Shown: piece after piece, positions 1-7,913 of the stretch
Layout: each line of letters opens with the position of its first letter
Position numbering within the stretch: position 1 is the stretch's first letter
Source of the DNA: an uncultured Mycoplasmatota bacterium
Lineage (GTDB): Bacteria; Bacillota_I; Bacilli_A; RF39; UBA660
DNA length: 24,089 nt
NCBI GenBank assembly: GCA_900552335.1
Contig: URZL01000012.1
Location: 1 to 24,089, forward strand
Direction: 5' to 3'
Position numbers and translations under genes: made by a program
Notes under the pieces: generated by a model
Told to the model about the DNA's origin: nothing
Seen by the model: the letters and a program-made list of their open reading frames with translations, nothing else
Databases searched by the model: none

Positions 1-62
1 ATCACTGATAATATAACAATCACAGCTAATAATTCAATCAATGTAAATCCTTTTTCTTTCAT
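1..62 (-). CDS. Type IV prepilin-like protein, N-terminal 20 codons only (cut by window edge)
   Basis: Read on the minus strand from ATG at 62-60, the first 20 residues are a class III (prepilin) signal: a short basic leader MKEKG, then the cleavage/methylation motif FTLIE and a hydrophobic helix. A prepilin peptidase would cut after Gly5 and methylate Phe6; Glu at mature position 5 is present. A GGGAG ribosome site sits 7-8 bases upstream. The 20 residues are identical to the start of the complete prepilin-like gene at 7914-9032, with only synonymous base differences in full codons. The rest of the gene lies outside the window, so its mature domain is unknown. Confidence 0.85.
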   Translation of the reverse strand, partial: MKEKGFTLIELLAVIVILSV

Positions 63-110
63 AATATCTCCCTTCTATTTTAGAAGCATAAAAAAAAGAG
101 GTTGGTAAAT

Positions 111-121
111 CCCCCCCCCCC
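111..121. repeat. Homopolymer run of 11 C (G on the coding strand) upstream of the partial prepilin gene
   Basis: Eleven C in a row, 48 bases before the prepilin start codon, in an otherwise AT-rich region. A run of 10 C lies in the equivalent place (9085-9094) before the second prepilin-like gene. On the coding strand both runs are preceded by GCAAAC. Such runs change length by slipped-strand mispairing. Here the run cannot switch a translational fusion, because an in-frame TAG (77-75) separates it from the start; an effect on transcription or on the 5' leader is possible. Confidence 0.9.
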
Positions 122-165
122 GTTTGCAAATAGCATATGCCGTATTTTATGCATACTTTCAATTT

Positions 166-182
166 ACAAACTATATTACTAT
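166..182 (-). promoter_or_regulatory. Conserved 17-base motif upstream of prepilin gene, copy 1
   Basis: The 17 bases here are identical to 9131-9147, upstream of the other prepilin-like gene. On the coding strand the motif contains TAATAT, a possible -10 element. It lies 44 bases upstream of the G-run (36 bases in copy 2). No convincing -35 is seen at this copy, so it may be a promoter part or a regulator site. Its conservation amid diverged flanks is the evidence for function. Confidence 0.45.
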
Positions 183-205
183 GCTTACTATGATTTTATT
201 GTATC

Positions 206-254
206 AAAAAAAAAGACAATATTCAAGTCAAAAAAATGTTTTGTCAAATATTGT
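206..254 (-). terminator. Possible weak terminator after the Rpn-family gene
   Basis: An 8-bp inverted repeat (216-223 with 247-254) encloses a 23-base AT-rich loop and is followed, in the minus direction, by a run of T (A on plus, 206-214). It lies just beyond the stop of the gene at 272-1114. The long loop and AT-only stem make it a weak candidate. Confidence 0.4.
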
Positions 255-271
255 AGAAAAAAGATAATCTT

Positions 272-1114
272 TTAATATTCTATTCGTTTTAATTCTACCT
301 CTGTCAAACCTGTTATTTTAGAGATGATATTAATATCAATTTGTTCTTGTAACATTTTTTTTGCCACTTCCAAATTATTTTGTTCTATTCCTTTATGAAA
401 TGCCTCATCAATATAGGTGTTCTTTTCCATTTCACTTCTTGGTAATATTGTATATAGAGCTATATTCTCATCATCATCACTAAATTCTCTTATTTCCTCT
501 ACTAATTTTTCATTACTCTCTTTACCCATTAACTCTTCACCCAATCTCTTTATTTCTTCTATATCTTCTGTTGTAAATAACTTACACCATTTTGATAGTA
601 ATGTTTCATCAGCAGTATAACATATTTTCTTTCCTAATTCCATATCTACCATATCTATTCTTAGTTTTTTTGTTAAATATTTTCCTTCTTTGGATCTCAT
701 ATAATATTCTTCTTTGATTTTATTTTCATTACATCTAAAATTATTTAAATTAATTTGGATTGTTTCTTTGATATTTTGATATTTTTTATCTCCCATTTTT
801 AATTGTCTAGAATGTATTTTACATGCATATACTTCATTTCTATGAATGACTCCTTCACTTGCTCTATTGGATAATTCAATATTTATTTTTTTTCCTTTAT
901 AATCTAGTAACAGATCTATTTCTTTTCTTGCTTCTTTTTTATGGCTTTTGATTAAATTACGATTCAAAAGTTTTAGATTTCCTTTGATACTTTCATATGG
1001 CAATTCTAAATAACAAGATAGAAAATGTTCTAATATAGAAATATTTTTCTCCTTATTAAAAATTGTTGTAAATGCCATATCAAAGTTTAACGGTATAATA
1101 TTTTTTGTTTGCAT
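272..1114 (-). CDS. Rpn family recombination-promoting nuclease/putative transposase (PD-(D/E)XK)
   Basis: A 280-residue protein of the Rpn/PDDEXK_2 (TIGR01784-type) family. The start LNFDMAFTTIFN resembles the family's conserved D-x-x-F-K-x-x-F box. The nuclease core is seen as EIDLLLDYKGKKINIELSN (about residues 65-83), with Asp67 and Glu80 as the likely metal ligands; the usual Gln or Lys after the Glu-x is Ser here, so activity is uncertain. The C-terminus (about 250-280) is the short helix-turn-helix-like tail common in the family (ISKITGLTEVELKRI). Family members cut DNA and raise RecA-independent recombination in E. coli; most are dispersed, often multi-copy accessory genes. ATG at 1114 has AAAGGAG about 13 bases upstream. 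It stands alone between two terminators. Confidence 0.8.
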   Translation of the reverse strand: MQTKNIIPLNFDMAFTTIFNKEKNISILEHFLSCYLELPYESIKGNLKLLNRNLIKSHKKEARKEIDLLLDYKGKKINIELSNRASEGVIHRNEVYACKIHSRQLKMGDKKYQNIKETIQINLNNFRCNENKIKEEYYMRSKEGKYLTKKLRIDMVDMELGKKICYTADETLLSKWCKLFTTEDIEEIKRLGEELMGKESNEKLVEEIREFSDDDENIALYTILPRSEMEKNTYIDEAFHKGIEQNNLEVAKKMLQEQIDINIISKITGLTEVELKRIEY

Positions 1115-1170
1115 GTATAATGTATTTCTCCTTTCACCTATAATATTGCGGCTTTTTGGAGAAATACCTA

Positions 1171-1197
1171 AAAAAAATAGACTTGTGTCTATTTTTT
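1171..1197 (-). terminator. Rho-independent terminator of the perR-rbr operon
   Basis: An 11-bp stem (1172-1182 with 1187-1197) around a 4-base loop, ending in a T-run in the minus direction. The 3' side of the gene's stop codon (1196-1198) is inside the stem, so termination is immediately coupled to the end of rubrerythrin. Confidence 0.8.
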
Positions 1198-1738
1198 AAT
1201 AATTTTCTTTTCTGATTTCAAAATAACTTTGTGGATGACCACATACTGGACAAACTTCTGGTGCTTTCTCACCATAATGAATATGTCCACAATTACGACA
1301 AATCCACATCTTAGGTTCTTCTTTTACAAATACTTTTCCTTGCTCTAAATTAGCAAGTAATTTACGATATCTTTCTTCATGTTCTTTTTCTATCTTTCCA
1401 ACTTCTTCAAAAAGATACGCAATATGGTCAAATCCTTCTTCTTTGGCTGTTTTAGCAAAATCTTCATACATGTCAGTCCATTCATAGTTTTCACCTTCTG
1501 CTGCTGCTAATAAATTTTCTTTTGTACTTTTAATGGATCCACCTTCTAATAATTTAAACCACATTTTAGCATGTTCTTTTTCATTATCAGCTGTTTCTAA
1601 GAAAATAGAAGAAATTTGTTCATATCCTTCTTTTTTAGCTTTACTAGCAAAAAAAGTATATTTATTTCTAGCTTGACTTTCACCTGCAAAAGCTGTCATT
1701 AAATTTTGTTCTGTTTTTGTTCCTTTTAATTCCATCAT
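1196..1738 (-). CDS. rbr: Rubrerythrin
   Basis: A 180-residue classical rubrerythrin, a cytoplasmic non-haem iron peroxidase that reduces H2O2 using electrons from reduced rubredoxin or NADH oxidoreductases. The ferritin-like four-helix domain (residues 4-132) carries the diiron ligands in the expected pattern: Glu20, Glu53 with His56 (ETADNEKEH), Glu86 region and Glu117 with His120 (EKEH). The C-terminal rubredoxin domain (143-180) binds one iron through Cys147-x2-Cys150 and Cys163-x2-Cys166. The length matches the family. Two ATG codons overlap at the start (1738 and 1735); the ribosome site AAAGGAAT lies within the end of perR, which stops one base upstream. Co-transcription with PerR makes peroxide-induced expression very likely. 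Usually a marker of anaerobic or microaerobic life. Confidence 0.96.
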   Translation of the reverse strand: MMELKGTKTEQNLMTAFAGESQARNKYTFFASKAKKEGYEQISSIFLETADNEKEHAKMWFKLLEGGSIKSTKENLLAAAEGENYEWTDMYEDFAKTAKEEGFDHIAYLFEEVGKIEKEHEERYRKLLANLEQGKVFVKEEPKMWICRNCGHIHYGEKAPEVCPVCGHPQSYFEIRKENY

Positions 1739-1739
1739 A

Positions 1740-2108
1740 TTATTCCTTTCTACAATTGTTACAGATTCCTTTCACAACTAATTCAATACTTTCTACTTCA
1801 TAGGGTAATCTTTTTTTTAATAACTTAATATCTTTATAAAAATCAAGATCCTCCAACATACCACAACAAATACAATAAAAATGAGCATGTTCCCTTGTTA
1901 TATTGTCATAAATATATTTTTCACCATCTAAACTAATTTTTTTAATCATTTTTTGTTCTACCAATTGATTCAAATTTCGATAAACTGTGGAAAAAGAAAT
2001 ACTAGACAATTCTTTTTTAACCTCTTCATACACCTTATCTGCTGTTGGATGACAAAAACAAGTATTGACGTAATTTAAAATTACTTTACGTTGCTTAGAA
2101 TAGTTCAT
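1740..2108 (-). CDS. perR: Peroxide-responsive Fur-family repressor, PerR type
   Basis: A 122-residue Fur-family metalloregulator, shorter at the N-terminus than B. subtilis PerR. The winged helix includes the recognition helix [13 protein letters not shown] (39-51). The structural zinc site is Cys79-x2-Cys82 and Cys116-x2-Cys119. The sensing metal site aligns with His20 (HPTAD), Asp68, His74, His76 and Asp87. In PerR, iron bound here drives oxidation of histidines by H2O2 and release from DNA; the Asp at the last position, where Fur has Glu, favours PerR over Fur. It is the first gene of an operon with rubrerythrin and has a promoter and palindromic operator directly upstream, consistent with autoregulation. 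Assignment to PerR rather than another Fur subtype rests on this residue pattern and the neighbour. Confidence 0.9.
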   Translation of the reverse strand: MNYSKQRKVILNYVNTCFCHPTADKVYEEVKKELSSISFSTVYRNLNQLVEQKMIKKISLDGEKYIYDNITREHAHFYCICCGMLEDLDFYKDIKLLKKRLPYEVESIELVVKGICNNCRKE

Positions 2109-2118
2109 ATAACACCTC

Positions 2119-2136
2119 GTAATAAATTTTTATTAC
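2119..2136. promoter_or_regulatory. Perfect 18-bp palindrome, candidate PerR operator
   Basis: GTAATAAA and its exact complement TTTATTAC flank a central two bases, 10 bases before the perR start codon and just downstream of the -10 element. Per boxes are AT-rich inverted repeats of about 15 bases with an ATAAT-like half site. The position covers the transcription start, as expected for a repressor. Confidence 0.75.
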
Positions 2137-2142
2137 ACTTCT

Positions 2143-2171
2143 ATTGTAACTTTTCGCAAAAATAATGTCAA
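2143..2171 (-). promoter_or_regulatory. SigA-type promoter of perR-rbr
   Basis: Reading the minus strand: -35 TTGACA (2171-2166, full consensus), a 17-base spacer and -10 TACAAT (2148-2143). The start of transcription would fall at the edge of the palindrome at 2119-2136. Confidence 0.88.
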
Positions 2172-2174
2172 TAT

Positions 2175-2199
2175 AAAAATAGGAATTATTCCTATTTTT
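2175..2199 (-). terminator. Rho-independent terminator after the polC-methyltransferase operon
   Basis: An 11-bp perfect stem (2175-2185 with 2189-2199) with a 3-base loop, starting 5 bases beyond the methyltransferase stop and bounded by A/T runs on both sides. It separates this operon from the perR promoter that begins at 2171. Confidence 0.85.
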
Positions 2200-2204
2200 A
2201 TCAA

Positions 2205-2957
2205 TTACAATGTTTTCTCTTTTTGATTAGAGATACGCTTTGCGATTACAACGATATAAGGAGATGCATACTTATTTGGTATATCTGATAAATGGAAAGA
2301 TTCCATTATATTATTTATAATTGTATAAATTTTATTTAAATAAGGATGTTCTTTTAATCTCTGACTCTCTTTATTAGCTTGAAACATAGAAGTTAAATAA
2401 TAAGAAGCATAAATTTCCTCAAAATCTTCATCTATGATTAATTTTTTTAGCAATTTCAAATCCATAATAGAAAGGTTATGTGTCTCTAATAATTGTTTTG
2501 AAAAAATATAATTAAATACATAATTGAAATATCGCATATTAGGTACTGTAATACATACATATCCATTTAAATCTACCAAATCTTTATGTATTTTTATTAA
2601 CTCTTCTGGATTTTCAAAATGTTCAATCAAACCATAAGATCCTACAAAATCATATTTTTGTTCTATTTGAAAATCAAAAATATTTCCTTCCATTATTTCA
2701 TAATCACTTACATTATGCTCTTTTAAAAATGTTTCGATTATTTCTTTATCTATTAAATCTAGACCACTTACTTTTGCTTGATAGTTATGAGCCATATAAC
2801 TCATAATACTACCAGGCGCACATCCAAATTCAAAATAATTATGAAAAGAAATATTACATTTTTTTAAAATTTCTGAGAATAAAAATTTTTCTTCCTTCCT
2901 ATTCTCTTTTTTCCAATAATTCTCCCAATACAGTTTCTCATTTTCCTGTTTTTTCAA
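2205..2957 (-). CDS. Class I SAM-dependent methyltransferase
   Basis: A 250-residue Rossmann-fold methyltransferase of the Methyltransf_11/12 type. Motif I is FEFGCAPG (42-49, with Cys and Pro replacing the more usual Gly residues), followed by the acidic ribose-binding strand GLDLID (65-70) and the motif YDFVGSYGLIEHFEN, where a His-Phe pair after Glu is typical of small-molecule or lipid methylases. The C-terminal third (about 160-240) is helical and unlike a standard quinone methylase, so the substrate cannot be named. The start is TTG at 2957, with AGGGGG 6-8 bases upstream and 11 bases after the polC stop, so it is the second gene of the polC transcript. That pairing gives no clear functional clue. 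Confidence 0.85.
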   Translation of the reverse strand: MKKQENEKLYWENYWKKENRKEEKFLFSEILKKCNISFHNYFEFGCAPGSIMSYMAHNYQAKVSGLDLIDKEIIETFLKEHNVSDYEIMEGNIFDFQIEQKYDFVGSYGLIEHFENPEELIKIHKDLVDLNGYVCITVPNMRYFNYVFNYIFSKQLLETHNLSIMDLKLLKKLIIDEDFEEIYASYYLTSMFQANKESQRLKEHPYLNKIYTIINNIMESFHLSDIPNKYASPYIVVIAKRISNQKEKTL

Positions 2958-2968
2958 ATAAATTCCCC

Positions 2969-5900
2969 CTAAAATAAACTTAATTGACTAGATTCATCCA
3001 TACCATTAAAAATTCCCATCATACGCATTTTTTCTGTTAATGTTGCTGAGATTTTACTACGTTTCCAACAATCTTCGATACTTAAAAATTCTTTTTTTTC
3101 ACGTTCTTCTACAATATTTTGAGCTACTGCTTCTCCTAATCCATCAATCGAATTAAATGGTGGATAAATTTCATTTTCACTTTTTATATTCCATACAATA
3201 GCATCACTTTTGTATAAATCAATGGGAACAAACTTAATACCACGAGCAGTTGCTTCTAAAGCAACTTTTAAGCTTTCTAATTGGCCAAGTTCCTTATTTG
3301 TTGCATCATAACCTTTATTTTGAATTTCTATTATTTTATTTTTAATAGCATCATAGCCTTGTATCATTACCTCTACATCAACATCTGTCGCTTTAGAAGA
3401 AAACCAAGAAGCATAGAAATAAACAGGCATATGGACTTTATACCACGCGATACGAAAAGCACTAATAACATAAGCAGCTGCATGAGCTTTAGGAAACATG
3501 TATTTTATTTTTTGACAAGAGCCAATAAACCATTGTGGAATATCTGCTTCTTCCATTGTCTTCACATGTTCTTTCCACGTTTCTGGATCTTTACTAGCTT
3601 TTCCTTTACGGACAAATTCCATAATTTTAAATGCTTTAATAGGCGCTAAACCATGATACATTAAATAAACCATAATATCATCACGACATCCTATTGTTTC
3701 TTTAAATGGAACAACGTTATTTTGAATTAATTCCTGAGCATTACCAAGCCAAACATCTGTACCATGAGATAAACCTGATATTTTAACTAGTTCGGCAAAA
3801 GTTGTTGGTTTGGTATCTTCTACTAACTTAATTGTAAAAGCAGTTCCAAATTCCGGAATGCCCAAAGTACCAGTATTACATAAAATTTGTTCTTTTGTAA
3901 CACCCAAAGCCTTTGTAGACGTAAAAATACTCATTGTCTCTTTGTCATCCATTGGTACTTTCATAATATCTGTATTCGACTGTAACTGAATTAAACGCAA
4001 TTGAGTTGGATCAGAGTGACCTAAAATATCTAATTTTAATACACATTCTTCAATTGAGTGGTAATCAAAGTGAGTCGTTCTCCATGCTGATGTTGGATCT
4101 TCCGCTGGAAATTGGAAAGGTGTGAAATCAAAACAACTCTTATAATCTGGTATAACAACAATTCCTCCTGGATGTTGACCTGTTGTCCTTTTTACACCTG
4201 TACAACCTTGCGCTAAACGTTCCACTTCTGCCGTACGCATCACAACATTCTTTTCTTCTGAATAACCTTTTACAAAACCAAATGCAGTTTTTTCAGCAAC
4301 CGTACCAATCGTTCCTGCTCTGTAAACATTGTCATCTCCAAACAACACTTTCGTATAAGCATGTGTACTAGCTTGGTTTAAATCTGAAAAGTTAAGATCT
4401 ATATCTGGAACTTTATCAGCATTAAAACCTAAGAAGGTAGCAAATGGCATATCTTGACCATCTTTGATTAATGGAATATGACAGTTTGGACACATTTTAT
4501 CTGGTAAATCAAATCCACTAGAATAAGTAGCTCCGAGTGATTTTCCATCTTCTTCAAAAATACTAATTTTACATTTGCTACATCTATAATGAGCTGACAA
4601 AGGATTTACTTCTGTAATACCCATTAAAGTAGCGACAAAGGACGATCCAACAGAACCACGGGAACCTACTAAAAAGCCTTCATCGTTAGAGTGTTTAACT
4701 AGTCTTTGTGCGATTAAGTAAATAGGATCGAATCCAGCACCAATAACACCACCTAATGATTTTTTTAATTTTTTTTCTAATTCTTCACTAGTTAATTCTT
4801 CTTCGCTTGTTTCTTTAATGTGATTTCTAACTAATTCTTTTACTGCATCTGATCCCTTAATAATAACACTGTGTAATTGAGAAAAGGCTTCTTTCTCTAA
4901 ATCAGCTACTGGAGTATTTTTTAAATTTTCTTTAATTGTATTTAAAACAACATCTCCATATAATTCTGTAGCAATTCTCTCTTCAATAGCATAAGGAAGT
5001 GGATCACCATACCAATAAGCTGCTTTATCATAAACTAAGTCTGTAACAACTCTAGGGCAATCTAGATAAGATAATCCATCATCACTCTTGATTCTTGGAG
5101 AGAATGGAGTTCCACCCGTATCTGGAATAACTTCTATTTCTTCTACCATATCTAATACTTTATTGGTATTTTCTACTACAATTTCATACGCTAAATCAGT
5201 TCCTAAAAAACTAAAATCTTCTAACATTTCCCTTGTTGTTCTAAAATGCTGAGAAGGAATATTTTTAATACTAGATTTAGCAAGAGGATGTCTACCACCA
5301 CCAGGTACTTTTTGATTTACAATAATTTCTCTATAAATCTTATCTTCTCTTTTAAAATGGTGTACATCTCCTGTAGCAACAATAATCTTGCCAGATTCTT
5401 TAGTAGATTGGATAATTTTTTTAATATGTTCTTGTAATTCAGTAGCATCTTTAAAATCACCCATTTGAATTAAATGATCATATACTTCAGGAGGCTGTAC
5501 TTCAACATAATCATAGAAATTAATAATATTCGTTAATTCTTGTCCTTCTTTACTTCTTGCTTCATTAAATACTTCTGATTCGTAACAACCACTTCCGATC
5601 ATTAATCCTTCCCTTAATTCCTCTAATTTACTACGTGGAATTCTAGGTGTTTTATACAAATAAGTAGTGTTCGCTAAAGAAATAATCTCAAATAAATGTT
5701 TTAAACCTTTTTGATTTAACGCAATAGCATTAAAATGATAAGTCCTACCAAATTTATAAATTTCATCTTTTGAAACCAATTTTTCTAAATCCCCAATCGT
5801 TTCAAATTTTTGAGATTCTAATTTTTTCAACATTTTAGCAAAAACATAAGCAGTTCCTTCTGCATCATAATCTGCCCTATGGTGAGCATCTTCTTCCCAA

Positions 5901-7735
5901 GGAACATTATAACGTTTTACTAAAGCGGATAAGCTATGTCTAGCATATCCTTGATCTAAGGTTCTAGATAATTCTAATGTATCAATTACAGTATTTTGAA
6001 ATTTCCCTAAATTATATTTTTTCATAGCCATTTCTATGAAAGAAATATCAAATTTTGCATTATGGGCAACCATTGGAAGATTACCTGTCCATTCCAAAAA
6101 TTTTTTTGTAACAGTTTCTTCATCTTCTTTACCACTTACCATTTCATCGGTAATACAAGTTAATTCTGTAATTTTATCTGGGATATGTCTTTTAGGATCA
6201 ATTAGTTCATCAAAACGACCCGTAATCTCGCCATCCTTAATTTTAACAGCACCAATTTCAATCATTTGATCCGCTCCACCTGCATTAAAACCAGTTGTTT
6301 CAGTATCAAATACTACATATTCACTATGAACCAAATTTTCCTCTGTTGGTCTTATTACAATATTAACAGTATCGTCTACTAGCGTTAATTCTGTACCATA
6401 TAATCCCTTAAATATAGGTGGGCTTTTTTGCTCTTGTTTTGCTTCTGATAATTGTTTTTCTAATTCTTTTTTATTTGTTTTCTCTGTTTCTTCTTGTATT
6501 TTATTTTCTAATTCTTCTATTTTTTCTTTGATTTTTTTTCGAATTCCTTTATTATGAGATTTAATAATTCCAAAGGAAATAGGAAAAGCTTGACAACCAC
6601 TATGGTCTGTAATTGCCACCCCTCTATATCCCATTCGAATAGTTTCTTCCACTAATTCACAAGTATGTTTAGATAAGTCAAGTCTAGTAACACCATCCAT
6701 TTGACTCATCATTGTATGGGCATGTAATTCTACTCTTTTCACAGGGGCATCATCTATTATTTTTTCAATTTTCTTGTTTGAAATATTGATATCGTTAATA
6801 GTAAGGGATAAGTCTTGTGAATATTGATCTTTGTCTTTTACTCTGGCTCTAATTTTATACCAGTTACCTTCTTTAATTTTTTTATCAATGATTTTAAATT
6901 CTTCTTCACTACGAATAAATAAAGTTCCATATATACTGTCTGTATAATCCGTTAATTTTAAAGACATAATTTTTAATCCTGTTTTAGTTTCTCTGACATC
7001 TTTACCAAAAATATAAGCTTCTACTGTAATAGTACCGCCTGGTAAAGCAATCGTATCCATTCTACTAATAACATCTTCAATACGTTTTCCTACAACAACA
7101 TCTTCATCATTTGGATCTTGAATTAAAGGTTTTGGTTCATAATTTTGTTTATACTTATTTACAAATTCTTTTTTTGGTTCTACCTTTTCTTCTACTTTGG
7201 GTATTTCTTTGATTTCTACTTTCAAATCTTCTTTTATTTCATTCAAAATAGATTGTTCTCTATCACCATCTACAATAGGTGTCATCGTATAATAAAAGCC
7301 TGCATGACTTAAATCTTTATTTAAATCATCTAAAATGGATTCAAATTTAATTAATTCTGCTTTATTATTTAAACAAATAAAGCAAGTCTGACCTTCTATA
7401 CGAATTGGGGAATCTAAAAACATTTTAAGCAGTGGTGAGCTTTCACTGTATTTGGTTAAAAAGTAACGATAATAATAAGCAAACTCATTTGTGGATAATT
7501 GATTTACTTTAATTACTAAAATAACATCTTCAATCGGTAAAAAAGCTTCTTTTAACTTTTGATTAACCTCTTGATAAAGAGAAAAAGGGAGATTTGACTC
7601 TAACTCTAGTAAAAAGTGATAAATCGTTTTTTCTTTATTGCCAACAATTTTAACCAATTTACCGTTTTCAAAATAGGAATATTTTTCCTTTTCTAAATTA
7701 ATTTTTCTTAACAATTTTTCTAAGTTTGCTTCCAT
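2969..7735 (-). CDS. polC: DNA polymerase III alpha subunit, Gram-positive PolC type
   Basis: A 1588-residue replicative polymerase with its own proofreading exonuclease; B. subtilis PolC has about 1437 residues. Domain order: N-terminal region (1-200, with a charged linker at 160-200), OB fold (about 230-320), PHP domain beginning with VELHAHT (335-341) and TDHSG (376-380), an inserted DEDDh exonuclease (472-645: FDTETTG, HNAKFD, HHRADYD), the rest of PHP (VATGDVHHF, 786-794), then the polymerase. Zinc ligands are Cys1052/1055 and Cys1082/1085. Catalytic Asp1111 and Asp1113 (PDIDLNF) and Asp1235 (LKLDILG) are present. The final five residues, QLSLF, form a perfect sliding-clamp binding motif. 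Odd point: a Lys/Glu-rich coiled-coil stretch (about 397-438) interrupts the PHP domain. ATG at 7735 follows AGGTGG. Confidence 0.98.
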   Translation of the reverse strand: MEANLEKLLRKINLEKEKYSYFENGKLVKIVGNKEKTIYHFLLELESNLPFSLYQEVNQKLKEAFLPIEDVILVIKVNQLSTNEFAYYYRYFLTKYSESSPLLKMFLDSPIRIEGQTCFICLNNKAELIKFESILDDLNKDLSHAGFYYTMTPIVDGDREQSILNEIKEDLKVEIKEIPKVEEKVEPKKEFVNKYKQNYEPKPLIQDPNDEDVVVGKRIEDVISRMDTIALPGGTITVEAYIFGKDVRETKTGLKIMSLKLTDYTDSIYGTLFIRSEEEFKIIDKKIKEGNWYKIRARVKDKDQYSQDLSLTINDINISNKKIEKIIDDAPVKRVELHAHTMMSQMDGVTRLDLSKHTCELVEETIRMGYRGVAITDHSGCQAFPISFGIIKSHNKGIRKKIKEKIEELENKIQEETEKTNKKELEKQLSEAKQEQKSPPIFKGLYGTELTLVDDTVNIVIRPTEENLVHSEYVVFDTETTGFNAGGADQMIEIGAVKIKDGEITGRFDELIDPKRHIPDKITELTCITDEMVSGKEDEETVTKKFLEWTGNLPMVAHNAKFDISFIEMAMKKYNLGKFQNTVIDTLELSRTLDQGYARHSLSALVKRYNVPWEEDAHHRADYDAEGTAYVFAKMLKKLESQKFETIGDLEKLVSKDEIYKFGRTYHFNAIALNQKGLKHLFEIISLANTTYLYKTPRIPRSKLEELREGLMIGSGCYESEVFNEARSKEGQELTNIINFYDYVEVQPPEVYDHLIQMGDFKDATELQEHIKKIIQSTKESGKIIVATGDVHHFKREDKIYREIIVNQKVPGGGRHPLAKSSIKNIPSQHFRTTREMLEDFSFLGTDLAYEIVVENTNKVLDMVEEIEVIPDTGGTPFSPRIKSDDGLSYLDCPRVVTDLVYDKAAYWYGDPLPYAIEERIATELYGDVVLNTIKENLKNTPVADLEKEAFSQLHSVIIKGSDAVKELVRNHIKETSEEELTSEELEKKLKKSLGGVIGAGFDPIYLIAQRLVKHSNDEGFLVGSRGSVGSSFVATLMGITEVNPLSAHYRCSKCKISIFEEDGKSLGATYSSGFDLPDKMCPNCHIPLIKDGQDMPFATFLGFNADKVPDIDLNFSDLNQASTHAYTKVLFGDDNVYRAGTIGTVAEKTAFGFVKGYSEEKNVVMRTAEVERLAQGCTGVKRTTGQHPGGIVVIPDYKSCFDFTPFQFPAEDPTSAWRTTHFDYHSIEECVLKLDILGHSDPTQLRLIQLQSNTDIMKVPMDDKETMSIFTSTKALGVTKEQILCNTGTLGIPEFGTAFTIKLVEDTKPTTFAELVKISGLSHGTDVWLGNAQELIQNNVVPFKETIGCRDDIMVYLMYHGLAPIKAFKIMEFVRKGKASKDPETWKEHVKTMEEADIPQWFIGSCQKIKYMFPKAHAAAYVISAFRIAWYKVHMPVYFYASWFSSKATDVDVEVMIQGYDAIKNKIIEIQNKGYDATNKELGQLESLKVALEATARGIKFVPIDLYKSDAIVWNIKSENEIYPPFNSIDGLGEAVAQNIVEEREKKEFLSIEDCWKRSKISATLTEKMRMMGIFNGMDESSQLSLF

Positions 7736-7751
7736 ACTACCACCTTTTTTT

Positions 7752-7780
7752 ATTATACTAAAAATACTCTGTTTTTTAAA
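7752..7780 (-). promoter_or_regulatory. Possible polC promoter
   Basis: -10 TATAAT (7757-7752) with TTTAAA (7780-7775) at a 17-base spacing as a weak -35. The implied 5' leader is only about 10 bases, which leaves the ribosome site at the extreme 5' end, so the call is tentative. Confidence 0.4.
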
Positions 7781-7839
7781 GAACTATTTAGCGATAAAAT
7801 TTAATTTATATGATATATAATTTTAATTTTTTGAAAATT

Positions 7840-7874
7840 AAAAATATCCTAAATGCTTCCATTAGGATATTTTT
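7840..7874 (-). terminator. Rho-independent terminator after the prepilin-like adhesin gene
   Basis: A perfect 13-bp stem (7840-7852 with 7862-7874) with a 9-base loop, containing ATATCCTAA and its complement, flanked by A and T runs. It lies 40 bases after the stop at 7914. Its symmetric A/T flanks would allow activity in both directions, but both neighbours are on the minus strand. Confidence 0.85.
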
Positions 7875-7913
7875 TTATTGTACTTCGTTTTACATCTAAT
7901 TTATTGGTAAATA

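Noticed and set aside
3281..6269. Plus-strand open frames within polC
   Set aside because: No ribosome sites or motifs, low-complexity translations; polC on the other strand is intact with all catalytic motifs.
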